From Verrucomicrobiota bacterium (GTDB taxonomy: Bacteria > Verrucomicrobiota > Verrucomicrobiia > Limisphaerales > J093): DNA of 39,182 nucleotides. The notes beneath the pieces were generated by a model. It was not told the DNA's origin. It saw nothing but the letters and a program-made list of their open reading frames with translations, and searched no databases. A program made the position numbers and the translations under genes. Where the stretch lies: assembly GCA_022710935.1 (NCBI GenBank), contig JAKLFY010000062.1, positions 1 through 39,182 on the forward strand. Reading direction: 5' to 3'. Below are positions 7,172 to 14,334 of this stretch, piece after piece (position 1 is the stretch's first letter; each line of letters starts with the position of its first letter).

Positions 7172-9366
7172 TCGCCGGGATGGTGCTGTGCGCGCTGGGA
7201 GCGTGCGCTGGGGAGACCTCCGCCTCAGGCCCTAGGCAGGCGCGGGTGTTGGTCCTCTATTCCAACGAACGGCTTCTGCCGGCCAACATTGTGGTCGATG
7301 AGGCGATTCGCTCGACTTTCCGTTCGGAATTGGAAAGGCCGGTGGAATTCTACACGGAGTTCCTTGACGTGGACCGGTTCCCCAGCGTGATCCAGCAGGA
7401 GCGCGCGCGGGAGTTTCTGGGCGGGAAGTACCGTGAGCGTCCGCCTGATGTGATTATTGCGGGTGGGGGAGCGGCGTTAGGCTTTCTGACAACGCATCGC
7501 ACGACTCTGTTTCCTCGCGTGCCGATGGTGCATTGTGGCGTCGAGCCCAATGAAATGCCGGAGTCGATGCCCGACGATCTGATTGTCGGGATTCCGCAGG
7601 CGGTGAACGTGGCGGAAACGCTGCAGATTGCGTTGCGCCTCCAGCCGGAAACGCGTCAGGTGGCGATTGTGGGCGACGGTAGCGGCGGTCTCAGCCCGGC
7701 AGATGTTGCGCCATTGGCCTCGCAGGTCGAGTTTCTGTGGCTGACCAACCGGTCCATCGCACAATTGAGGGACGAACTGTCGCGTCTGCCCGATCATTCG
7801 ATTGTTTTTTACGGAGCGATGTTCCGAGACAATGCCGGCAACGCCTTCACTCCACAAGTGGCGCTGGACCAGTTCGCCCCGGCCAGCCGGGCGCCGATTT
7901 ACGGCTATTACGACACCTACCTGGGCCACGGCATTGTGGGCGGTTCGATCATAACTTTCAGTACCATCGGGCGTACCGCGGCACAAATCGCAGGTCGAAT
8001 TCTCGAGGGTCAGACACCGCAGGATGCGGCTCGAGGGGCGATTCACACCGCGACACCGATGTTCGACTGGACGCAACTTCGGCGCTGGAATCTCAGCGAG
8101 AGCCGGCTGCCGCCCGGTGCTGAGATTCTGTTTCGAGAGCCCACCCTGTGGGAGCAATACAAGTGGCAGATGATCGGCGTTCTCCTCGTTACCCTGATCG
8201 AGACTGCACTCATCATCCTGCTGGTCATCAACCTCCTGCGCCGACGGCAAGCCCAGCGCCTCCTGCGCGAGAGCGAGTATCGCCTTCGGCTGGCCGCCGA
8301 AGCCGCCGGGGCCGGACTCTGGAGCCTCGATCTTGCGACCAACGTGTTCTGGGTTACTGACCAGGCCCGCAGACTCTTCGCTTTCTCCGAGAACGAAACC
8401 GTCACCCTGGAGCGATTCCTCGCTGGGGTTCACCGGGAAGACAGGGAACTCATTCGCCAGAGACTCAAAGAGATCACCGAGTCGGGCGGTTCCTCCAGCG
8501 TCCAGTTCCGCATTGTGCGACCCGACGGCACGACAGCCTGGATCGCCTCCCGCAGATCGCTGCAATGCGATTCCTCGGGCAAGCCGCGGCTTCTCACCGG
8601 CGTGTCCACAGATATCACCGAGCAACAGCGCAACGCCGAGGAGCTGCAGCGCCTCCGAGCCGAGGCCTGGCACGCCGACCGCGTCGCCCGCACGGGCGCG
8701 ATCACATCCTCACTGGCCCACGAGCTGAACCAGCCCCTGGCCGCCACGCTGAGTGCCGCCCAGGCCGGCCTCCGCTTCATGGCCGCCGGGACCTTTGACA
8801 CGAACGAGATCCGCGAGATCCTCGAAAGCATCGTGCAGGACACAAAGCGGGCGGGCTCGGTGGTGAGCGGGCTCCGCGCCATGCTTCGCCGCCAGCCCTC
8901 TCAGCGCGAGCGCCTCGATCTTGCCAGCGTTGCGCGCGGCATGGCCGATTTGCTCCATAGCGAGCTTCTCACCCACCACGTCCATCTGGCCGTCCAATGC
9001 ACGCGGGACTGCCATGTCGTGGCCGACAAGACGCAGATCCAGCAGGTGATCCTCAACCTTGTCATGAATGCCATCGAGGCCATGCAGCAACTCCCCCACA
9101 ATGCCCGGCGGATCGAGATTGCTGCAACGCGCGACCACCATCAGACGGTGCGAGTGAGCGTCTCCGACACCGGCCCCGGCATTCCCCAGGAGCAGACCTC
9201 GAAACTCTTCGATGCGTTTTGGACCACCAAGCCTCAGGGCCTGGGCATCGGTCTGGCCATCTGCCGATCCATCATCGAGTCCCACGGCGGCCGCATCTGG
9301 CTTGCCCGCGGCCAGCCCGGCGCAACCACGTTCTGTTTCTCGCTGCCCCTCGACCCCGCACCGTGA
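7123..9366 (+). CDS. Membrane PAS histidine kinase with periplasmic binding-protein-like sensor
   Basis: This is a 747-residue sensor kinase starting at MRAKSMPCLRR; a TTG further upstream would extend into the DUF4338 relic. A signal or lipoprotein-like N-terminus (LIAGMVLCALGACAG) leads to a periplasmic domain at about residues 40-320. That domain resembles the ABC substrate-binding-like family (VLVLYSNERLLPANIVVDEAI, PDVIIAGGGAALGFL, VGGSIITFSTIGRTAAQIAGRILEG). A transmembrane helix lies near 348-372, then a PAS domain (about 393-505). The FixL-like phosphoacceptor region ITSSLAHELNQPLAATL has its His at about 533, and the ATPase domain (NLVMNAIEAM, SDTGPGIP, GLGIGLAICRSIIESHGG) follows. 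The stop overlaps the GTG of the response regulator (GTGA), indicating translational coupling. The ligand is unknown. Confidence 0.93.
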   Translation: MRAKSMPCLRRSTLGLIAGMVLCALGACAGETSASGPRQARVLVLYSNERLLPANIVVDEAIRSTFRSELERPVEFYTEFLDVDRFPSVIQQERAREFLGGKYRERPPDVIIAGGGAALGFLTTHRTTLFPRVPMVHCGVEPNEMPESMPDDLIVGIPQAVNVAETLQIALRLQPETRQVAIVGDGSGGLSPADVAPLASQVEFLWLTNRSIAQLRDELSRLPDHSIVFYGAMFRDNAGNAFTPQVALDQFAPASRAPIYGYYDTYLGHGIVGGSIITFSTIGRTAAQIAGRILEGQTPQDAARGAIHTATPMFDWTQLRRWNLSESRLPPGAEILFREPTLWEQYKWQMIGVLLVTLIETALIILLVINLLRRRQAQRLLRESEYRLRLAAEAAGAGLWSLDLATNVFWVTDQARRLFAFSENETVTLERFLAGVHREDRELIRQRLKEITESGGSSSVQFRIVRPDGTTAWIASRRSLQCDSSGKPRLLTGVSTDITEQQRNAEELQRLRAEAWHADRVARTGAITSSLAHELNQPLAATLSAAQAGLRFMAAGTFDTNEIREILESIVQDTKRAGSVVSGLRAMLRRQPSQRERLDLASVARGMADLLHSELLTHHVHLAVQCTRDCHVVADKTQIQQVILNLVMNAIEAMQQLPHNARRIEIAATRDHHQTVRVSVSDTGPGIPQEQTSKLFDAFWTTKPQGLGIGLAICRSIIESHGGRIWLARGQPGATTFCFSLPLDPAP

Positions 9367-9998
9367 AGACTGACGCCACCATCTTTGTCGTCGACGACGA
9401 CGCCTCGATGCGCAAGTCGCTGCTTTGGCTCCTGCGTTCCGCCGGATGGCACGCGGAAGCCTATGCCTCCGCAGAGGAGTTTCTGGCCCGGCCGCCTTTC
9501 ATCGGCACCGGCTGCCTCGTCCTGGATGTGCGCATGCCGCACCTGACGGGCCCCGATCTCCGGGACCGCCTGGCAGCCTGCCAGAGCTCCCTCCCGATCA
9601 TCTTCCTCACCGGCCACGGAGATGTCCCCACCGGCGTGGACGCCATGAAGAAGGGCGCGGTGGATTTTCTCCTCAAGCCGGTCGATGACCAGGTCCTGCT
9701 CCAGGCTGTCCAGCGTGCCGTGGAACAGCATCAAAGAGCCCAGGGGCACGCTCGCGAGATGGGCATCATCCGCGAGCGCCTCGCCCGGCTTTCCGCCCGG
9801 GAACGCGAGGTGCTCGAGTATGTTATCGCCGGCTGCCTCAACAAGCAGATCGCCGACGCACTCGGCATCGCCCAAAAGACCATCAAGATCCACCGCGGCC
9901 GTGTCATGGAGAAGATGGAGGTCAGTTCCGTCGCCGGCCTCGTGCACCTCTGCGAAACCGCCGGCATCGCCCCGCGGCGCCAGGACTTGACCCATTGA
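9363..9998 (+). CDS. FixJ/NarL-type response regulator
   Basis: This 211-residue regulator probably takes its phosphate from the adjacent kinase. The start is the GTG overlapping the kinase stop (GTGA). The receiver domain (1-125) has the acidic DDD cluster near residue 12, the phosphoacceptor Asp at residue 55 in LVLDVRMPHLTG, the Thr in FLTGHGD and the Lys in LLKPVDD. The LuxR-type helix-turn-helix (about 145-205) reads LSAREREVLEYVIAGCLNKQIADALGIAQKTIKIHRGRV, the FixJ/NarL signature. A palindrome 86 bp downstream is a candidate target site. Confidence 0.95.
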   Translation: MKTDATIFVVDDDASMRKSLLWLLRSAGWHAEAYASAEEFLARPPFIGTGCLVLDVRMPHLTGPDLRDRLAACQSSLPIIFLTGHGDVPTGVDAMKKGAVDFLLKPVDDQVLLQAVQRAVEQHQRAQGHAREMGIIRERLARLSAREREVLEYVIAGCLNKQIADALGIAQKTIKIHRGRVMEKMEVSSVAGLVHLCETAGIAPRRQDLTH

Positions 9999-10083
9999 GC
10001 ACAGATTCTGAAAAGGAAGTCACTCGAGCGTAGGAAGCCCCCGGCAGATCGGACCGGCGAGTCTGCGGCATGCGAACCCAACG

Positions 10084-10101
10084 ATAGGACTAAGGTCCTA
10101 T
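10084..10101. promoter_or_regulatory. Candidate operator palindrome upstream of the receiver gene
   Basis: ATAGGAC-TAAG-GTCCTAT is a perfect 7-bp inverted repeat with a 4-bp centre in the 168-bp gap between the two regulator genes. A dyad of this size suits a dimeric LuxR-type regulator such as the one encoded just upstream. It would control the receiver-sulfatase-FadL genes. The assignment is inference from position and symmetry. Confidence 0.5.
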
Positions 10102-10166
10102 TGAACCCCCGTCCGCCTGGCCGGTAGAACTAACTTTCAGCCGGAAAGAGACGCTCTGCTCAGGTT

Positions 10167-10559
10167 ATGATTTACATCGTCGACGACGACCAGTCTGTGC
10201 GCACGAACCTCGCGCGCCTGATGCGGTCGGCTGGGTTCACCGCCCGGGTCTTTGCGTCGGCAGAGGACTTCCTGGCAGCCATTGACACCCTCGAGCCCGG
10301 ATGTCTCCTTCTGGACATTACTCTCTCCGGGCAGTCCGGCCTTCAGCTCCAGGCCGAACTCAACCGTCGACAGGTCAACCTGCCGGTCATTGCTGTCTCG
10401 GCCCGCGACGATGTTTTCACCCGCGAACTGGCCCGGCAACTCGGCGCGCGCTCTTTCTTTCGCAAGCCTGTGGACGCCCAGGCCCTCATTGACGCAATTC
10501 AATGGGTGATGACTCCCGGAACGGAGAAACCCCCGCAGGCGGGGAATGCAGCAAGGTGA
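10167..10559 (+). CDS. Stand-alone receiver-domain protein
   Basis: This 130-residue protein consists of a single receiver domain with no output domain. It has the acidic pocket (VDDD near residue 6), the phosphoacceptor Asp at residue 50 in CLLLDITLSG, Ser in AVSARDD replacing the usual Thr, and the conserved Lys in FFRKPVDA. It is close in sequence style to the FixJ-type receiver encoded upstream (SAGFTARVFASAEDFL against SAGWHAEAYASAEEFL), which suggests duplication followed by loss of the DNA-binding half. It may compete for phosphate with the full regulator or act on a partner protein. The sulfatase gene follows 42 bp downstream. Confidence 0.9.
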   Translation: MIYIVDDDQSVRTNLARLMRSAGFTARVFASAEDFLAAIDTLEPGCLLLDITLSGQSGLQLQAELNRRQVNLPVIAVSARDDVFTRELARQLGARSFFRKPVDAQALIDAIQWVMTPGTEKPPQAGNAAR

Positions 10560-10601
10560 CATGCCGGCCATCCTGCGCCGTATCCGCAAGGAAAATGTTC
10601 G

Positions 10602-12224
10602 GTGAAGACAACGAAAACAGCCGATCCAAGCAAAGCAACTATGAGAACAAGACGACAAGCATGGCCGCATGTGCGAGCCATGGCGGTCATCGGGTGCCTC
10701 GCAGTGATGGCCGCCGGCCAAGGGCACGCGGCAGACAAGAAACCCAACATCGTCGTCATCTGGGGCGACGACATCGGCGTTCACAACATCAGCGCCTACA
10801 ACCTGGGCGTCATGGGCTACAAGACGCCAAACATCGATCGCATCGCCCGGGAAGGCGTCATGTTCACCCACGCGTACGCTCAGCAGAGTTGCACGGCCGG
10901 ACGCGCGTCATTCATTCTGGGGCAACATCCGTTCCGGACCGGATTGCTGACCATCGGCATGCCCGGCAGCGAACACGGCATCCCCGACTGGTCGCCGACC
11001 ATCGCCGACCTGCTCAAGGAACAAGGCTACGCCACGGGCCAGTTTGGCAAGAACCACCTGGGCGACCGCGACAAGCACCTCCCCACCAAGCACGGCTTTG
11101 ATGAGTTCTTCGGCAACCTGTACCACCTGAATGCAGAAGAAGAGCCCGAGGGATATTACTACCCCAAGAACCCGGAGTTCCGGAAAAAATACGGCCCCCG
11201 CGGCGTGATACACGCTTTTGCGGATGGGCGGATCGAGGACACAGGCCCACTGAATCGGGCCCGGATGCCTACGATCGACGAGGAGGTCCATGCCCACGCC
11301 ATGGACTTCCTGGACCGTCAAGCGAAAGCCAACAAGCCGTTGTTCATGTGGTACAACACGACTCGCATGCACATCTGGACGCACCTCAAGAAGGAGTCCG
11401 TTGGGAAGACCGGCATCGGCCTCTATCCTGATGGGATGGTTGAACACGACGGATTCGTCGGCCGGGTGCTGGATAAGCTCGACCAACTGGGCATCGCCGA
11501 CAACACGATCGTTGTCTACAGCACCGACAACGGCGCCGAGACTGTTTCGTGGCCGGATGGCGGCATTACCCCATTCCACGGCGAAAAAGGAACGACCTGG
11601 GAGGGCGGCTTTCGCATTCCCATGATTGTCCGCTGGCCCGGCATGATCAAACCGGGGCAGATCTCGGACGCGATCATCTCCCAGGAAGACTGGATGCCCA
11701 CGCTGCTCGCTGCCGCAGGCGAGCCCGCGGTCAAGGAGAAGCTCATGAAGGGCTACAGGGCCAACGGCCGGGACTTCAAGATCCACCCCGACGGCTACAA
11801 CTTCGTGCCGTTCCTGACAGGACAGGCTGACAAAGGACCGCGCCAGGAGATCTACTACTTCGGTCAGGGTGGCGAGTTGAATGCCATTCGGGTCCAGGAT
11901 TGGAAGATCCACTTCGCCACCATTGACGGCAATATTGCCACGGGCGCGCGCAAGGTCACCGGCTGGCCGCTGCTCATCAACCTCAAGGCCGACCCCTATG
12001 AGAAGATGTGGCAGGAAGCGGCCCTGGGTTATCTGCGCTGGTACGCCGACCTTCTGTGGACCTTCGTTCCGGCACAGCAATACCTGGGACAGTTTCTGGC
12101 GACAATACCGGACTACCCGTTCCAGGCCGGTGCAAGCCTCAACGCCGCCGGCATCAACTACCAGACCTTGAAGGCCCAGGAGGTTCTCAAGAAACTGGAG
12201 ACGCTCAGTTCGCCGCGAAACTGA
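10602..12224 (+). CDS. Exported arylsulfatase (formylglycine type)
   Basis: This sulfatase hydrolyses sulfate esters. The GTG start has AAGGA 9 bp upstream; an alternative ATG is at 10641. A signal peptide (AVIGCLAVMAAGQGHAAD) directs export. The alkaline-phosphatase-like core begins KPNIVVIWGDDIG with the metal-binding Asp pair. The modification motif is C97-T-A-G-R101: the Cys would be converted to formylglycine, with Ala in place of the more common Pro. Other active-site pieces are GKNHLGDRD and STDNGAE. Its length of 540 residues is normal for the family. It lies between signalling genes and a FadL-type channel, which suggests that the sulfated or lipophilic substrate is handled at the cell surface. 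The substrate cannot be read from the sequence. Confidence 0.93.
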   Translation: MKTTKTADPSKATMRTRRQAWPHVRAMAVIGCLAVMAAGQGHAADKKPNIVVIWGDDIGVHNISAYNLGVMGYKTPNIDRIAREGVMFTHAYAQQSCTAGRASFILGQHPFRTGLLTIGMPGSEHGIPDWSPTIADLLKEQGYATGQFGKNHLGDRDKHLPTKHGFDEFFGNLYHLNAEEEPEGYYYPKNPEFRKKYGPRGVIHAFADGRIEDTGPLNRARMPTIDEEVHAHAMDFLDRQAKANKPLFMWYNTTRMHIWTHLKKESVGKTGIGLYPDGMVEHDGFVGRVLDKLDQLGIADNTIVVYSTDNGAETVSWPDGGITPFHGEKGTTWEGGFRIPMIVRWPGMIKPGQISDAIISQEDWMPTLLAAAGEPAVKEKLMKGYRANGRDFKIHPDGYNFVPFLTGQADKGPRQEIYYFGQGGELNAIRVQDWKIHFATIDGNIATGARKVTGWPLLINLKADPYEKMWQEAALGYLRWYADLLWTFVPAQQYLGQFLATIPDYPFQAGASLNAAGINYQTLKAQEVLKKLETLSSPRN

Positions 12225-12276
12225 GACCCAACCCCGAAACAACCGAGGGCGGTCCGTTCGCATTCGGTGTTGGAGG

Positions 12277-12301
12277 CAGGGCGTCCTGCACGGACGCCCT
12301 G
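12277..12301 (+). terminator. Hairpin after the sulfatase gene
   Basis: A perfect 10-bp stem (cagggcgtcc/ggacgccctg) with a 5-nt loop lies 53 bp after the sulfatase stop. It is followed by ttcct, a weak T-tract, so it may attenuate rather than fully end transcription into the downstream genes. Confidence 0.5.
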
Positions 12302-12427
12302 TTCCTAAGCTCTCGCTCTTCGGATGATGCCGTGTGGAATGCGCCAAATGGCCGCTGGCTGGAGATCTGATTGAAGCCTGGAATCGCGAACATTCGAACC
12401 TGAACCCAACCCGCAAACCTGGCCCGC

Positions 12428-12655
12428 ATGAAAGGACACCTCGAAGTCACAAAGCTCGCTGCGATTGCAGCGGCATTCAGCCTTCACGCTCACGCGTTCG
12501 ACCTCTCTCCGACACAGCATCAGCCAGGCTATGGTGCCAAGTCGCACATCGGCACGTTCAGCGACTCGCTCATGGAGGAAGCGAACAAGAGCGGTTGGAC
12601 GGTCATCAGCATGAAGGAGGACTGGAGGACCGTCTTTGCCTTTGGGAACGAATGA
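12428..12655 (+). CDS. Small exported protein, unknown
   Basis: This is a 75-residue frame with a possible signal peptide (VTKLAAIAAAFSLHAHA, then FDLSP). The short mature part contains QPGYGAKSHIGTF, ANKSGWTVISMKEDW and FAFGNE. I do not recognise the family. It ends one base before the FadL gene start, which suggests translational coupling and is the main reason to accept it. It could also be the surviving tail of a larger gene. Confidence 0.5.
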   Translation: MKGHLEVTKLAAIAAAFSLHAHAFDLSPTQHQPGYGAKSHIGTFSDSLMEEANKSGWTVISMKEDWRTVFAFGNE

Positions 12656-12656
12656 T

Positions 12657-13937
12657 ATGAAACCAACCTGCACATCCACAACTCTCGGCGTCGGGCTGAT
12701 TGCAGTCGCGTTCGCCGCCCCGCCCGTTTGGGCCGGAGGCATCGCTCTCTACGAAATTGGGACCGCGGACGTTGGCTTGGCATCCGCCGGCTACGCGGCG
12801 CGTGCGCAGGATGCGTCAACTCTCTTCAAGAACCCCGCCGGGATGAGTCAGTTGGGCACGCCTCAACTGCAAGCCGGTCTGCAACTGCTCTACGGAGACG
12901 TGGAGTTCAACAAGGATTCCGATGGCACCGGGCCTCTGCTGCGGGATGATTCGAGTGGCGGCAATGCGATTGGCGCACTCCCGGGCCTGAGCCTGTTCTA
13001 CGTCCATCCTCTCTCGGAGAAGGCCGCGGTGGGCTTTGGCTCGTTATCCTATTTTGGCCTGGCCGAGGATTTCGGCGATGACTGGGTGGGGCGCTACTAC
13101 GTCCAGAAGGGGTCTTTGCTCGGGATGAGCCTGATGCCCGCCGCAAGCTACAAGGTTACGGACTGGCTGTCGATCGGCGCGGGGTTCAACGCGATGTTCG
13201 GGTATCTGGACACCGAGGTGGCCGTGAGACAACTGACTTCTTCTGACGGCCAGATGAAAGTCAAGGATAACACCTGGGGCTTCGGCGCCAATGCCGGCGT
13301 TTTGATCGAGCCGGTCAAAGGCACGCGGATCGGCCTGACATATCTTTCCCCGGTGGACCTGAACTTCAAAGACAAACCCGGTTTCAAGGGGCTTAACCCC
13401 GCAGGCCTGGGGGCTTTGCCTCTGTTGCGGAATCCGCCCAAGTTGAACTTGGGCGTGACAGTGCCGCAAATGGTGATGGCAGGAGTCTACCACGAACTCA
13501 ACGAGAAGTGGGCGATCATGGCGGATGTCGGCTGGCAGAATTGGAAGGCGCTCGGCAAGGTGGATGTGCAGGTCGATTCGGCAGATGCGGCCGGTCTTAC
13601 GACCAAGCTCGATTACAAGGATACCTGGCACGGCGCAGCAGGCGTCCAATTCAAGCCGAACGGGAGGTGGCAGTTCAGCGGCGGCCTCGCCTACGACAGC
13701 TCGGCGGTCAGCGACTCCAACCGAACCCTCTCGCTGCCGATGGGCGAAGCGTATCGCTTCGGCCTTGGCGCGATCTACCGGTGGAAGGAGAACGTGGACC
13801 TTGGTTTCGGCTACGAGTTCATGTGGCTGGGGGACATGCCAGTCGTCCAGGAATCAGTCTATCGCGGCCGGGTTTCCGGGTCTTTCGACAACTCGTGGTT
13901 CTCCTTCCTGTCGGGGAACGTCACGTGGCGTTTCTGA
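12657..13937 (+). CDS. FadL/OMPP1-type outer-membrane transport protein
   Basis: This 426-residue outer-membrane barrel belongs to the FadL/TodX family, whose members let hydrophobic molecules such as long-chain fatty acids and aromatic hydrocarbons cross the outer membrane. The ATG at 12657 opens a signal peptide ending PPVWAGG. The mature N-terminus GIALYEIGTADVGLASAGYAARAQDASTLFKNPAGM is the family hallmark: an N-terminal hatch followed by the NPAG motif. Alternating amphipathic strands follow to a terminal aromatic residue (FLSGNVTWRF), as expected for barrel insertion. Its place directly after the sulfatase and the small exported gene suggests that a lipophilic product is imported by the same pathway. 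The substrate is unknown. Confidence 0.93.
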   Translation: MKPTCTSTTLGVGLIAVAFAAPPVWAGGIALYEIGTADVGLASAGYAARAQDASTLFKNPAGMSQLGTPQLQAGLQLLYGDVEFNKDSDGTGPLLRDDSSGGNAIGALPGLSLFYVHPLSEKAAVGFGSLSYFGLAEDFGDDWVGRYYVQKGSLLGMSLMPAASYKVTDWLSIGAGFNAMFGYLDTEVAVRQLTSSDGQMKVKDNTWGFGANAGVLIEPVKGTRIGLTYLSPVDLNFKDKPGFKGLNPAGLGALPLLRNPPKLNLGVTVPQMVMAGVYHELNEKWAIMADVGWQNWKALGKVDVQVDSADAAGLTTKLDYKDTWHGAAGVQFKPNGRWQFSGGLAYDSSAVSDSNRTLSLPMGEAYRFGLGAIYRWKENVDLGFGYEFMWLGDMPVVQESVYRGRVSGSFDNSWFSFLSGNVTWRF

Positions 13938-13947
13938 TCTCACCGAA

Positions 13948-13982
13948 CCGGCCGCGAGGCCGGCCAATTTCGCTGGCGAAAT
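13948..13982 (+). terminator. Double hairpin after the FadL gene
   Basis: Two adjacent stems, ccggcc-gcga-ggccgg (13948-13963) and atttcgc-tg-gcgaaat (13967-13982), begin 11 bp after the stop. They lack a T-run, so termination is plausible but not proven. The following gene-free stretch to 14334 holds a split repeat and a gene fragment. Confidence 0.5.
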
Positions 13983-14111
13983 CGACCACCGAATCGTGAA
14001 ACCGGCAGGTGCCTCAAGTGCACGGTCCTTTTCACACTCTCCCGGGACCGGCCCTGACCCGAGGAAGGGGCCGCGTCGTCTCGGCAGGGCATAGCCATCG
14101 CGCTGGGGGGA

Positions 14112-14324
14112 GTTTTCTCACCCCCTGCCTGCGGCCCTCGACCTGCAGCCTCAGGCCTCGAGCCGGAGAGAGCGGCGTACTACGGGGACCTTCACGCGCG
14201 TCCCTGGCCGGGCGTGAACCGGATGATCAAGGGCTGTCACGTCCAGCACTTCTCAATCCACGAGTGCGAGATCGAGGGGAAGCTCTACCCCTTTGCGTGC
14301 CTCGCGGTTTCAGACCTGAACAGT
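14112..14324. repeat. Dispersed repeat split by a 160-bp segment
   Basis: A 29-bp block (14112-14140) and a 24-bp block (14301-14324) match 19046-19074 and 19071-19094 exactly. At 19 kb the blocks are fused and share the bases CTCG. Here they are separated by 160 bp with CTCG at both junctions. Confidence 0.85.
14163..14300 (+). pseudogene. Fragment of an L-rhamnose mutarotase-like gene
   Basis: The frame reads AAYYGDLHARPWPGVN, then MIKGCHVQHFSIHECEIEG and KLYPFA. This matches the pattern I know from L-rhamnose mutarotase (RhaM/YiiL): YY..LHA..WP.V..MIK.C.I..YSI......LF.YFEY. Neither the start of the protein nor its usual C-terminus (with the paired Trp) is present; after about 45 codons the frame runs into repeat sequence. 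It is a stranded gene piece lying exactly between the two halves of a dispersed repeat. Identification is from memory of the family. Confidence 0.6.
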
Positions 14325-14334
14325 GACCTTGGTT

